Shown here: positions 31,817 to 40,434 of the stretch, piece by piece
Numbering within the stretch: the first letter of the stretch is position 1
How the letters are laid out: every line of letters starts with the position of its first letter
Assembly: GCF_002022275.1 (NCBI RefSeq)
Contig: NZ_MSDF01000016.1
Coordinates: 572,764-636,763 of the forward strand
From: Pseudomonas fluorescens
Lineage (GTDB): Bacteria; Pseudomonadota; Gammaproteobacteria; Pseudomonadales; Pseudomonadaceae
Reading direction: 5' to 3'
Length of the DNA: 64,000 nucleotides
Notes under the pieces: model-generated
What the model saw: only the letters and a program-made list of their open reading frames with translations
Databases searched by the model: none
What the model was told of the DNA's origin: nothing
Program-made: the position numbers and the translations under genes

Positions 31817-32089
31817 TTACTTGCTCCCACTCTGCGCACTGCCCCCCACTTTCTGGTCGAAAAACTCCGGAATCGGGTGTTTGTTGCTGTCCAGCCAGCG
31901 CTTCAATGCCTGCTCGCGTTCTGCCGGGGTGGTTGCCTGGGGGTTGGCGGACGCCACGCTCCCGCTGAGTTGCAGCGCCATCCAGTGTTCGGTCTCGGCC
32001 TGCTGCGGGGACGATGGCCCGGGCTCGATTGCCTGCGCCGCGAAAGGCAGTGCCAGCACCATCAGGCCAGCGAGGAAGTGCAGTTTCAT
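31817..32089 (-). CDS. DUF3613 periplasmic protein of the tad operon
   Basis: The 90-residue secreted protein of unknown function has a signal peptide cut after FAAQA near residue 20 and a small helical body with ALKRWLDSNKHPIPEFFDQK. It corresponds in position and type to PA4298. Three start codons stand together (TTG 32095, ATG 32092, ATG 32089); AGGAG lies six bases before 32089, so that is chosen. It is the last gene of the tad operon, 10 bases after tadD. Confidence 0.85.
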   Translation of the reverse strand: MKLHFLAGLMVLALPFAAQAIEPGPSSPQQAETEHWMALQLSGSVASANPQATTPAEREQALKRWLDSNKHPIPEFFDQKVGGSAQSGSK

Positions 32090-32099
32090 CATCAACTCC

Positions 32100-32825
32100 T
32101 TATTTCGCCGTGGCCGGCAGCACGTCGCCGACGGTCGCCACTTGATCTTTGGATGGGCGCGCGGTTGCAGGGCGTGAGGCCTTGAGTTTTCCTGCCCGCG
32201 ACTGGGCTTCGTTGACTTGTGCCGGGCTCAGGCCGAGCTGACTGACCAGTTGCGCCGCCTGCCCCCAGTTGCCCTGGTAGATCAGCAGAGTGACCAGATT
32301 GACGGCGGCCAGTGGGTCACTCTGCTTCAGCTCAATGGCCGTCAAAAACTCAAAGCGCGCGTCTTCAAGGCGCAACTGGTCGAGGTAAACCACGCCCAAA
32401 TCATTGCGGATTTTTTCGTCGGTGGGCGCCAGCCGCGCAGCGCGTTGCAAGTGCTCCATGGCCTGGCCGTTGTCGCCCTTGGCCGAGGCCAGTTGCCCCA
32501 GGCCATGTTCACCGTCGGCGGCCAGGCACGTGCCGAGCAGGCTGCGATACAGCGGCTCTGCCTCGTTGCGGCCCAGCAAACGGTAGGCGCGGGCTTTGCG
32601 CTGGCGCACTTGGGGCAGTGCGTCGGGCAGGCTTTGCAAGTTGGCGAGGCTGGCGTGCAGCTTGCCTTCATTGGCCATGTCATCCGCCAGGTTCAATGCC
32701 AGTTCCTGGTCCGAGCCCGGTTTGGGGCAACTGCCGGGAGACATCAGCCCCGCCCAAGGCGACTGGCCGTTGGCGGCACAACCGCCGAGTATCAGCAGGC
32801 TGACTGCGACAATCAGTATTTTCAT
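32100..32825 (-). CDS. tadD: TadD tetratricopeptide lipoprotein
   Basis: Lipoprotein thought to help RcpA secretin assembly, as pilotins do. The 241 residues have a lipobox (LILGGCA, Cys near 16) and helical TPR repeats from about 60 to 190 (HLQRAARLAPTDEKIRNDLG, ELKQSDPLAAVNLVTLLIYQ). ATG 32825 is six bases from GGAG. It is seven to ten bases from its operon neighbours, tadC upstream and DUF3613 downstream. Confidence 0.9.
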   Translation of the reverse strand: MKILIVAVSLLILGGCAANGQSPWAGLMSPGSCPKPGSDQELALNLADDMANEGKLHASLANLQSLPDALPQVRQRKARAYRLLGRNEAEPLYRSLLGTCLAADGEHGLGQLASAKGDNGQAMEHLQRAARLAPTDEKIRNDLGVVYLDQLRLEDARFEFLTAIELKQSDPLAAVNLVTLLIYQGNWGQAAQLVSQLGLSPAQVNEAQSRAGKLKASRPATARPSKDQVATVGDVLPATAK

Positions 32826-32835
32826 CAAGCGCTCC

Positions 32836-33723
32836 TCAAAAGGTATTCAGGGCTCGGGAAATGGCGATAAAGGCCGGGCCCCCGAGAACAATCAACAGGG
32901 CAGGAAACAGGAACACCATCATCACCACGGACATCTTTGCCGACATTTTCGAAATGTATTCCTGCAAGCGCGTGAGGCGCCGGTCGTCGAGCAATTGCTT
33001 GAGCGCCAGCAGCGATTTCATCGCACCACCGCCTTGTTGGATCAATTGCTGAAGGATGATGCAGGTGTCGGTGAATTCATCCACGGCCAGCAACCGTGAG
33101 GTCTTGCCCAGCTCCTCCGACAGCTCAAGGCCGGAGTCAACGCGCGTCAGAATGATGCGCAGCTCGTGGGTCAGGTCGGGGAGCAGGCGCTGTGCTTCGA
33201 TGCTCAACACGCGCAGCGATTGTTCAACCGCCATGCCCGATTCAAACAGAATGCGCAGCAACGGGATGAACGTTGAAATCTCTTGCGAGATGCGTTTTTG
33301 CCGATGTTGTGCGGCGGCGGCCAGGATGCGTTTGGGTAACAGGTAGCCGATGCCCACGGCAATCAATGGCGCGATCCACGGTGACCCGACTTTGGGGAAC
33401 AGCAGTTGCTGGCCGAGCAGGGTCAAGCCCAGCAGCACGATGGGCACGCCGATCTGGCAGGCGGCAAACATCGAACGCTGGCTCGCCTTGCGCCAGCCGA
33501 CGCGGTTGAGCAGGGTTTGGGTTTCGTTGTCGAGGCTGACCGAACGCTGTGCCAAGGGGCTCGCGCCCAGTTGGCGCATCAGGCTGCCGAGTTTGTCTTC
33601 GCGGGTCAGTTGGCCTTGCAGGCGTTGGGTAACCATGCGCCGGCGGCGGCGTTGCTCCAGCGAGTGGCCCGCGATGACGGCGACGGCGGCGAGCAACAGC
33701 AGGACGCTGATCAGGAAGGCCAT
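32836..33723 (-). CDS. tadC: TadC inner-membrane platform protein
   Basis: Type II secretion F-like platform protein that pairs with TadB under the TadA motor. The 295 residues have an N-terminal helix (about 3-20), a helix near 97-120, a T2SSF domain (about 150-270, LLRILFESGMAVEQSLRVLS) and a C-terminal helix. The stop-to-start gap from tadB is a single base. Confidence 0.93.
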   Translation of the reverse strand: MAFLISVLLLLAAVAVIAGHSLEQRRRRRMVTQRLQGQLTREDKLGSLMRQLGASPLAQRSVSLDNETQTLLNRVGWRKASQRSMFAACQIGVPIVLLGLTLLGQQLLFPKVGSPWIAPLIAVGIGYLLPKRILAAAAQHRQKRISQEISTFIPLLRILFESGMAVEQSLRVLSIEAQRLLPDLTHELRIILTRVDSGLELSEELGKTSRLLAVDEFTDTCIILQQLIQQGGGAMKSLLALKQLLDDRRLTRLQEYISKMSAKMSVVMMVFLFPALLIVLGGPAFIAISRALNTF

Positions 33724-33724
33724 C

Positions 33725-34606
33725 TCAAATACTCCGCAACATGCGCCACATGATGAAGGTGCCCGTCATGTCGATCGCCAGAGCGCCGAGCAGCATGTAG
33801 CGGCCTGAGTCGTCGTTCCACATGGTCATCAGGTAGCCCGGGTTGACCGTCAGAAAGTACGCGACCATGGCGATTGGCAAACCGGCCAGCACGTAAGCAG
33901 TCATGCGCGTTTCACCGGTCATGGCCTTGAGCTGACGGGCGCCTTGTTCGCGCTCGCGAATCATCTTCATCAGGTTTTCCAGCAGCTCGCTGGCATTGCC
34001 GCCATAGCGGTGGTTGACCTTCAAACCAAGGGCGAACAGGCGGAATTCATCGCGCTCGTAAAATTCGGCAAAATCATTGGCCGAGTCCGGCAGGCTCACG
34101 CCCATCTGGACGTTGCGCTGGATACGGCCCATTGCCTCTTTGAGCGGGTCTTCAATATTCTCGATGCCGCCCAGTACTGCGTCTGCCAAGGTGCGCCCCG
34201 ACTTCAAGCTGCGTACGCTGTGGTCGAGCATTTGCGGCAGCTGCTCAATCATGCGCTGGACGCGCCGTTGGTAACGCCACGCGATATACAGGCGCAACAC
34301 CAGTGGCGGCAGCACGAGCATCGCCAGCAAGCCCAGCCACTGCGCCAGCACATATCCCAGCATGACGCCCAACACCCAGCCGGCCAGCCATAGGCCGAGG
34401 CGGTCGGTGGGTTTGCCCAGGCCTGCGCGCTGGAACATGCGCTCAATGGCTGTCCAGCTGCTGTTGGGTTCTTGCGGCACCGGTTGGCCGTCGGCGAGGC
34501 GTTCCAGCACGCGGTCGGTGCCGGCCTGGCGCAAGCCGTTTTGAAACAGCCGAAGCGACAAGCCGATCAGGATGATGCAGATGAGCAGCAGGATCATTCC
34601 GGTCAT
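33725..34606 (-). CDS. tadB: TadB inner-membrane platform protein
   Basis: Second T2SSF-type platform protein of the Flp pilus. The 293 residues have an N-terminal helix (MTGMILLLICIILIGLSL), helices near 72-105, the T2SSF core (QMLDHSVRSLKSGRTLADAV near 125) and C-terminal helices. ATG 34606 has GGAG nine bases upstream; the frame runs open to 34726 inside tadA but without a convincing start. It is 31 bases after tadA. Confidence 0.93.
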   Translation of the reverse strand: MTGMILLLICIILIGLSLRLFQNGLRQAGTDRVLERLADGQPVPQEPNSSWTAIERMFQRAGLGKPTDRLGLWLAGWVLGVMLGYVLAQWLGLLAMLVLPPLVLRLYIAWRYQRRVQRMIEQLPQMLDHSVRSLKSGRTLADAVLGGIENIEDPLKEAMGRIQRNVQMGVSLPDSANDFAEFYERDEFRLFALGLKVNHRYGGNASELLENLMKMIREREQGARQLKAMTGETRMTAYVLAGLPIAMVAYFLTVNPGYLMTMWNDDSGRYMLLGALAIDMTGTFIMWRMLRSI

Positions 34607-34637
34607 CAGGCGTGTCTCCTTTCTACAGCGACAGTTT

Positions 34638-35909
34638 CTACAGCGGCAGCGCCGACTCGCGTCGCAGCTTGTCGCCAGCCGGGTTGATCGCCTCGCGCAG
34701 GAAACCGAAGCCGGTACGTCGGTCAAAACGAAACAGGGTGTTGATCACGTAGACGTCGTCGCGCACGCCCACGACTTCCACCACCTCACTCACGCAGCGG
34801 CGACCGTCAGGCAAGCGCGTCAGTTGCACCACTACATCCAGGGCGGCGCAGATCATCTGTCGCAGGGTCTTTTCCGCCACCACACGGCCTGTCAGGCCCA
34901 CCAGGGTTTCCAGGCGCAGCAGCGCATCCTGGGCGTTGTTGGCGTGCACGGTGCTCATGGAGCCGTCGTGGCCGGTGTTCATCGCCGTCATCACGTCGAG
35001 CACTTCCACACCACGGATTTCGCCAAGGATGATGCGGTCGGGGCGCATCCGCAGCGCGTTGCGAATCAGGTCACTGGCCTTGACCTCGCCATGGCCTTCG
35101 GCGTTGGGCGGGCGTGTTTCCAGGCGGACCACGTGCGGGTGGCCCAGCTGCAGTTCGGCCACATCTTCGATGGTCACCAGGCGTTCGTGGGGGTTGATCA
35201 GTTGGCTGAGAATATTCAGCAACGTGGTCTTGCCGGTGCCGGTACCGCCACTGATCAGGATATTGCAGCGTTTACCCACCGCCTCCTGGAAGAACTCGAA
35301 AATGCTTTGGTCGATGGTCTGCATGGCCACCAGATCGGTGCTTTTGAGCATGTCTTTGCGGAACTTTCGAATCGACAGGCAGGGCCCATCCAGGGCGATT
35401 GGCGGAATGATCGCATTGACCCGGCTGCCGTCGGGCAAGCGCGCATCCACCATGGGCGACGATTCATCCAGGCGTCGGCCCAGCGGCGCCAGGATGCGCT
35501 GCATCACGCGTTCCACATGGTGTGCATCGATAAAACGCAGGTCGCTCTGGTGCAGCAGGCCATCGCGCTCGATAAACACCCGGTGCGGCCCGTTGACCAG
35601 AATTTCGGTCACCGACGGGTCGCGCAGCAGCACCTCCAGCGGGCCGAAGCCGGTCAGTTCATCGACGATTTCCTCCGCGAGGCGCTCCATCTCGTAGCGC
35701 GAAATCGCCAGGTGCATGCGGGTGATGTATTCGGAGACTTTGTCGATGACAAATTGCGCCAGGGACTGGCGCGAGCCCTCCAGCAGGTTTTGCCCGGACT
35801 CTTCAATGGCATCGATGATGTAGCGATGCAGCACCAGCTTCAGGCCGTCGTGATCGCTATGCCCGACAGCGCCGCGCGCGGGTGCACCGAAGAGTTTTTC
35901 GCCGTTCAT
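34638..35909 (-). CDS. tadA: TadA secretion ATPase
   Basis: Hexameric cytoplasmic ATPase of the CpaF/VirB11 type that drives Flp assembly. The 423 residues contain Walker A LISGGTGTGKTTLLNILSQL near 205, the Asp box EDVAELQLGHPHVVRLETRP, a Walker B region (RPDRIILGEIRG) and the His box (NTGHDGSMSTVHANNAQDAL). It overlaps tadZ by four bases (ATGA). Confidence 0.97.
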   Translation of the reverse strand: MNGEKLFGAPARGAVGHSDHDGLKLVLHRYIIDAIEESGQNLLEGSRQSLAQFVIDKVSEYITRMHLAISRYEMERLAEEIVDELTGFGPLEVLLRDPSVTEILVNGPHRVFIERDGLLHQSDLRFIDAHHVERVMQRILAPLGRRLDESSPMVDARLPDGSRVNAIIPPIALDGPCLSIRKFRKDMLKSTDLVAMQTIDQSIFEFFQEAVGKRCNILISGGTGTGKTTLLNILSQLINPHERLVTIEDVAELQLGHPHVVRLETRPPNAEGHGEVKASDLIRNALRMRPDRIILGEIRGVEVLDVMTAMNTGHDGSMSTVHANNAQDALLRLETLVGLTGRVVAEKTLRQMICAALDVVVQLTRLPDGRRCVSEVVEVVGVRDDVYVINTLFRFDRRTGFGFLREAINPAGDKLRRESALPL

Positions 35910-37099
35910 TTACCCGTCCCCAGCAAGCGCTCGAACCAACTCCCCGACGGTTTGGACATGCCCTCCGAGCGTTTGGCCAGGCGCTCGCCGAGGGTACGCA
36001 AGGCCTGGGTCAAGGGCTCGCGCGGGGCCAGGGTAAAGAGTGTCTGGCCCTGGTTTTTTGCGTTCAGGCGCACATCGGCGCTTAACGGCAGTACCGCGAT
36101 GCATTCCAGGCCGTAACTTTTTTCAAGGGTCTCGGTGTCGGGCGCACAGCCTTTGAGGTAGCGGTCTACCAGCAGTTTGGCGTGGTCCAGTTTCATGCCT
36201 TTTTCGCGCCACAGGTTCAACACCGCCAGGTTGCGGCGGCAGTCCAGCACACTCTGGTCGGTGCACCACAGCAACTTGTCGCAGTGGCTCACAAACGTGC
36301 GCAAGGCCTCGCTGTCGGACTGCCCGGTGAGGTTGACGACGATGTGCTGGAAGTGTTGGCGCAAGGCACTGAGCAGCATGTACAGCTCGGCCGCGCTGGT
36401 TTGCTCCAGCGGCTCATCGCTGGAGGCATAGGCCAGGATGCGCAAGCCGTCCTCTGCGCTGGCAAATGCACTGTTGATCAAGGTGGTGTCGAGGCGTCGC
36501 AGATGCCGCAGCGCATCGCCGAAATTGAACGCGCTTTCCAGCCCCAGCAACGCCAGGCTGTCACCCCGGGGCAGGCCCAGGTCCAGCAGCAAGGTCTGCT
36601 GCCCGCTCTTTTGCACCACCATGGCCAGGTGGCTGGCGACCAACGCACCGTCGGCGTTGCCTTGGGTGCCATAGAGCACCGTCAGGCCGCCGAGGTGGGC
36701 ATTGGGTGTCGAAGGCGGCAAGCGTTTGCTGAGGCGCCGCACCAGGCCGGCCACTTCGCTGGAACGCGAGCCATAGGCGACAAAATCCCGTGCGCCTGCG
36801 CGCATCGCGTTCAGCACCAATTGGTTGTCCATGCCATCACCCAGCGCCACGACGGCCAGCATCGGCTTGGCTTCCAGCGCACCCTCGATCAGTGCGCTTT
36901 GGGCCACCACGTGTTCACGGTCGAGGCCGACAAACACCAGGTTGGCGAAGGTCACGTCCACCAGCGCGAGCAGCTCGTCCAGGCTGCCTGCGCCGGCGCT
37001 CACCACTTGGCCGAGCGGCGCCAATGCGCCCTGCAGCCATTCCAGGTCGGTGTTGTTACGGGTAATTGCCAGAAACGTCTGGCTCAGGCTATCGCTCAT
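35906..37099 (-). CDS. tadZ: TadZ pilus localisation protein
   Basis: MinD/ParA-like protein that places the Tad machine at a pole. The 397 residues comprise an N-terminal atypical receiver-like domain (about 1-125) and a deviant ATPase domain (about 135-370). The Walker A position reads LYGTQGNADGALVASHLA and lacks both signature lysines, so ATP hydrolysis is doubtful; LLLDLGLPRGDSLALLGL is the Walker A'-like strand. It overlaps both rcpA and tadA by four bases, within a tightly coupled operon. Confidence 0.9.
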   Translation of the reverse strand: MSDSLSQTFLAITRNNTDLEWLQGALAPLGQVVSAGAGSLDELLALVDVTFANLVFVGLDREHVVAQSALIEGALEAKPMLAVVALGDGMDNQLVLNAMRAGARDFVAYGSRSSEVAGLVRRLSKRLPPSTPNAHLGGLTVLYGTQGNADGALVASHLAMVVQKSGQQTLLLDLGLPRGDSLALLGLESAFNFGDALRHLRRLDTTLINSAFASAEDGLRILAYASSDEPLEQTSAAELYMLLSALRQHFQHIVVNLTGQSDSEALRTFVSHCDKLLWCTDQSVLDCRRNLAVLNLWREKGMKLDHAKLLVDRYLKGCAPDTETLEKSYGLECIAVLPLSADVRLNAKNQGQTLFTLAPREPLTQALRTLGERLAKRSEGMSKPSGSWFERLLGTGK

Positions 37100-38301
37100 T
37101 GGGAAAGCCCGCTGCGACGGTCGAAATTACCGTTTTCGAGGAAGAACAGGCGGAACCAGTTCGGGTCATAGGTGCGCAAACTCTCGCCGGGCAAGGAAGG
37201 TAATTGGGCGTTGGCGGCAAGCGGGCGCACCAGGTGCGGAGTGACGATCATCAACAGCTCTTTTTCTTCACTGTTGATATTGGAGTCGCGGAAGAAAGCA
37301 CCAATGATCGGGATGTCCCCCAGGCCTGGCAATTTGCTGATAGTGGAGCGGTTGGTGCTGCTGATCAGGCCGCTGATCACAAAGCTTTCGCCATCGGCCA
37401 GCGACACACTGGTGTCGGTGCGACGCACGGTCAGCGCCGGTACCTGGATGCCCTGGATCTGTATCGCGTTGACGTAATCCAGCTCGCTGACTTCCGGCGC
37501 GACCTTCAGGGAAATGCGGTTGTGATCAATCACCGTTGGCGTCAGTGTCAGGCGAATGCCGAACTCCTTGTACTCAATGGTGATGGTGTCGCTGCCGGAG
37601 CTGGGCACCGGGATCGGCACTTCACCGCCGGCGAGAAAGGTTGCGCTCTGGCCGCTCATGGCCACCAGGCTCGGGCGTGCCAGGGTGTAGGCAAAGCCGC
37701 TGCTTTCCATGGCGTTGATCAGCGCCGTGACCCGCCCACCGCCGAACCCGATGTTGTAGAAGTCGGAGCTGATGGGGAGTTTGAACACGCCTTCAGAGGG
37801 GGAGAGAAGGTTGGGGCTGCCGACGAAAAAGTTTTTGCCCATGCCCAGCAGTTTGGTGCTGGCTTCCTTGAGCTTGGTGCGGCTGACTTCGACAAAACGG
37901 ATATCGGTCTGCACCTGGCTGGGCAGCGACGGGTCTTCGGACGGTGACAGTGATTGGCTGGTGAGTGCAGAGGTTGCTTTGCCTTTGACGAACACCATGC
38001 TCTGGCGCGGCGTGGTCGAGCAGCCCGTCCACACCATCAGGCTGGTGGCGCCGCTGCTCACGCCCGTGAGCAGGAAGTTACGGTCGCCATTGACGCGAAC
38101 ATCGGCAATTTTCGGGTCGCCAATGGCCAGGCGGGTAATCGCGACGGGCGATTGCAGTTCCTGTTGCAGCCCCTCACCCACTTCGACCACGGCGGGCAAT
38201 TGGCCCAAGGCGCTGCAGTTGCCCGCCGCTGCCTGAGCTGCGCCCAGAGGCAGGCTTGACAGTATCAGGGCCCAGGCTAGTTGAGCGTAGCGCTGACTCA
38301 T
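37096..38301 (-). CDS. rcpA: RcpA secretin (CpaC family)
   Basis: Outer-membrane channel for the Flp pilus. The 401 residues have a signal peptide (to about 25, AQAAA), an N-terminal CpaC-type domain (VVEVGEGLQQELQSPVAITR, DVRVNGDRNFLLTGVSSGAT), and the C-terminal secretin domain (about 215-370, FLAGGEVPIPVPSSGS, LTLTPTVIDHNRISLKVAPE). It is rather short but complete. It is 25 bases after rcpC. Confidence 0.95.
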   Translation of the reverse strand: MSQRYAQLAWALILSSLPLGAAQAAAGNCSALGQLPAVVEVGEGLQQELQSPVAITRLAIGDPKIADVRVNGDRNFLLTGVSSGATSLMVWTGCSTTPRQSMVFVKGKATSALTSQSLSPSEDPSLPSQVQTDIRFVEVSRTKLKEASTKLLGMGKNFFVGSPNLLSPSEGVFKLPISSDFYNIGFGGGRVTALINAMESSGFAYTLARPSLVAMSGQSATFLAGGEVPIPVPSSGSDTITIEYKEFGIRLTLTPTVIDHNRISLKVAPEVSELDYVNAIQIQGIQVPALTVRRTDTSVSLADGESFVISGLISSTNRSTISKLPGLGDIPIIGAFFRDSNINSEEKELLMIVTPHLVRPLAANAQLPSLPGESLRTYDPNWFRLFFLENGNFDRRSGLSQ

Positions 38302-38326
38302 TCAAGGCATCCTTGTTCTTGTTCAA

Positions 38327-39271
38327 TCAGGGAGTTTGTTGGGTCGCTGCCGCGCCGCGAATCACTTCGACGCCTCTGCGCTGGCCGCTGTCAGCAACCC
38401 TGGGGACGACTTTTTTCGGCGGGCCGGTGAGGGCCAGTTGGTTGAATTGATAGAGGTCACGGTTGGCGCTTTGCAACTTGTCCGGCGCGTCGCTTTCACC
38501 GGCCCAGTAACGGCTGAGCAGTTGCTCGTCAGCGCTGCGCACCGCCAGCCTGAGGGTGCCGGCTTGAGAGGCGAGCATCAGGCGGCTCAGCAGCGGCTCC
38601 GGCACGGCCAGCACCACGCTGCGGGCTGCAGTGCGACGTTGGGCGGCTTGAGCACGTTCTTCGGGCGTGGCGGGCGGCGGCACGGCGGGGTTGCCGTCGT
38701 TGGCCAGGCCGAGCTGATCGCCGACGCTGAGCAGGCGAATGGCCGGGATGACCACCTGCGCCGATTGCTCGGTGTTGATCGTGTCCTGGCGCAGAAACAA
38801 CAGCACGTCGACATAATCACCGGGGCTCAGTTGACCGCCTGCGCCGATCACCTCATCCACGGCAACCGCCAGTGCCCGTTCACTCGGACGAATCATCCGC
38901 GCCAACGGGCCGCCGGCCGTGAAGCTTGCGTCATTGAGCCAAGTGCCTGCACCGAGGCTGCGCAAGGGCATACGGCCGATCGCCTGATCCAGTTGGGTCA
39001 GGCTGCCGGCCGGTACCGTACGCAGTTTTTCGAGCGCCAGGTCGGCGGCGGTGAGTGCAACGAAGGGCGGCACGTCGTGCACCAGAACCACAACGGGTTG
39101 GCGTGTCTGGTCTTCAACGACGGCGACGGTTTTTTCAACGGAAACGACAGGTGCGGGGGCGGGAGTTTCGTCAGGCACCGGCGGACGGCTCAACACCAGG
39201 CCCCAGTAACCGACGATCAGTGCTCCAACAAGCAGCACGCCCGCCAGGGCCATGCTGATGCGACTGTTCAT
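38327..39271 (-). CDS. rcpC: RcpC pilus assembly protein (CpaB family)
   Basis: Periplasmic partner of the secretin with an SAF domain, linked to Flp maturation. The 314 residues have one N-terminal membrane anchor (about 7-27), a Pro-rich spacer, an SAF domain (about 60-125, VLVHDVPPFVALTAADLALE) and the RcpC/CpaB domain (ALAVAVDEVIGAGGQLSPGD near 147). It is the first gene of the minus-strand operon and divergent from flp. Confidence 0.92.
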   Translation of the reverse strand: MNSRISMALAGVLLVGALIVGYWGLVLSRPPVPDETPAPAPVVSVEKTVAVVEDQTRQPVVVLVHDVPPFVALTAADLALEKLRTVPAGSLTQLDQAIGRMPLRSLGAGTWLNDASFTAGGPLARMIRPSERALAVAVDEVIGAGGQLSPGDYVDVLLFLRQDTINTEQSAQVVIPAIRLLSVGDQLGLANDGNPAVPPPATPEERAQAAQRRTAARSVVLAVPEPLLSRLMLASQAGTLRLAVRSADEQLLSRYWAGESDAPDKLQSANRDLYQFNQLALTGPPKKVVPRVADSGQRRGVEVIRGAAATQQTP

Positions 39272-39603
39272 AACGGCTCTCCCTTTCCCGTCGCAGCGTA
39301 TCTGTCCGTTAATCCAAACGAGCTAATTCGCAACTTGGCTGTAATGAACATCTAACGATTTGGCTATTTGAAGGTAGCTCAGCTAGGACAAAATGCCATT
39401 ACCGCGCAGAAAATTTATCTGAACACTGGAAAGTTCCTTCCAGATTGCGGGTTTGGAGGAGTAACGATGTGATTAATACTTTAGGGTTAATGCGTTCTTA
39501 CAGTTGTGAGGGCGAGGTTTGTTGACAATGCTCTAATGGCACACGGCAATCATCGTGCAAGCCAGTTGTACCGGCGCTCTCAGGCGCATTAAGGAGAAAT
39601 GTT
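39272..39603 (+). promoter_or_regulatory. Divergent rcpC-flp control region
   Basis: This 332-base AT-richer gap carries promoters for both the tad operon (minus) and flp (plus). For flp, TTGACA at 39522 is an ideal -35 box, but no good -10 stands at the right distance (nearest is CAATCA), which fits an activator-dependent promoter; PprB is the obvious candidate. An inverted repeat CTGGAA/TTCCAG lies at 39426-39443, and a possible short leader ORF at 39469-39525. No larger gene is present. Confidence 0.5.
39469..39525 (+). CDS. Possible 18-codon leader ORF before flp
   Basis: A very strong ribosome site, GGAGGAG at 39455, is followed seven bases on by GTG and an open frame of 18 codons ending at TGA 39523-39525. 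The alternative ATG at 39467 is followed at once by TGA. The ORF overlaps the TTGACA of the presumed flp promoter, so if transcribed it must come from an upstream start. It may equally be chance. Confidence 0.25.
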   Translation: MINTLGLMRSYSCEGEVC

Positions 39604-39801
39604 ATGGTCCTTGAACTGATTTTGAAGTTCTACATTCAAACCCAACTGTTTCTCCGTCGCAGAGACGGTGCATCGGCCATTGAATACGCGATTATTGTCG
39701 CTATGGTTGCGTTGGTGATCATTGGATTCAGTACCGATATCGGCGTGAAAATCAAATCCATCTTCCAGCAAATTAAAGATGGTCTGCCGGCCGCTGTGTA
39801 A
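39604..39801 (+). CDS. flp: Flp type IVb prepilin
   Basis: Major pilin of the Tad pilus. The 65-residue preprotein has a 22-residue leader ending RRRDG, then ASAIEYAIIVAMVALVIIGF: cleavage after Gly with Glu-Tyr at +5/+6 is the Flp signature, followed by the hydrophobic pilin helix. AAGGAG precedes ATG 39604. It is divergent from the assembly operon, as in P. aeruginosa. Confidence 0.96.
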   Translation: MVLELILKFYIQTQLFLRRRDGASAIEYAIIVAMVALVIIGFSTDIGVKIKSIFQQIKDGLPAAV

Positions 39802-39853
39802 GTGCGAACGAAACCCTTTATAGTCTGGGATCACCCATTATCAGGTATTGCCC

Positions 39854-40258
39854 ATGAGCCACCCTTTGTCACCCCGCCAACAAATCTTATTGGTGGACGA
39901 CGAGGAGGATGCGCTGGTTGAATTGGCTGAATCCCTCGAAAACGAGGGATTCACTTGTTTTACCGCCACGTCGGTGACCTATGCACTGCAAGAATTGACA
40001 CTTCACCCCGACATTGCGCTGATCATCACCGACCTGCGCATGCCGGAGGAGAGTGGCATCTCCCTGATCAAACGCCTGCGCGAACACACCTCCCGCCAGC
40101 ACCTGCCTGTGATCGTCATGTCGGGTCACGCCGAGATGGATGACGTCAGCGATATGTTGCGCCTTCAGGTGCTGGATCTGTTTCGCAAGCCCATCTACCT
40201 GGTGCGGTTGATCGATACGCTCAACAGCCTGTTTCCCCTGCGTAAAACCCCTTTGTAA
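39854..40258 (+). CDS. Single-domain response regulator (orphan receiver)
   Basis: The 134-residue protein is a receiver domain only: ILLVDDEEDALVELAESLEN near 12, phosphoacceptor Asp in ALIITDLRMPEESG near 60, VIVMSGH for the Thr/Ser, and Lys in LFRKPIYL. All key residues are intact and no output domain is present, so it probably works by protein contact or as a phosphate sink. ATG 39854 is used rather than TTG 39848. It stands 52 bases after flp and may be read through from the flp promoter; its partner is unknown, with PprA a possibility. Confidence 0.85.
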   Translation: MSHPLSPRQQILLVDDEEDALVELAESLENEGFTCFTATSVTYALQELTLHPDIALIITDLRMPEESGISLIKRLREHTSRQHLPVIVMSGHAEMDDVSDMLRLQVLDLFRKPIYLVRLIDTLNSLFPLRKTPL

Positions 40259-40294
40259 CCTGAGAGCTGGCTTACTGTGACGAGCGAGCTTGCT

Positions 40295-40389
40295 GTGGCG
40301 AGCGGGCTTGCCCCGCGTTGGGTTGCGCAGCAGCCCCAAAAAAAGCGGGAGCGCTGCGCACTCCAACGCGGGGCAAGCCCGCTCGCCAC
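40295..40389 (+). repeat. REPIN (GTGGCGAGCGGGC type)
   Basis: Inverted REP pair between the receiver gene and the convergent tpsB; partial REP-like bits flank it on both sides (40281 and 40412). Confidence 0.9.
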
Positions 40390-40434
40390 AACAGCTTTAT
40401 CTCCTGCAGTTTAAGCGCCCGCTCCCACATTCGG

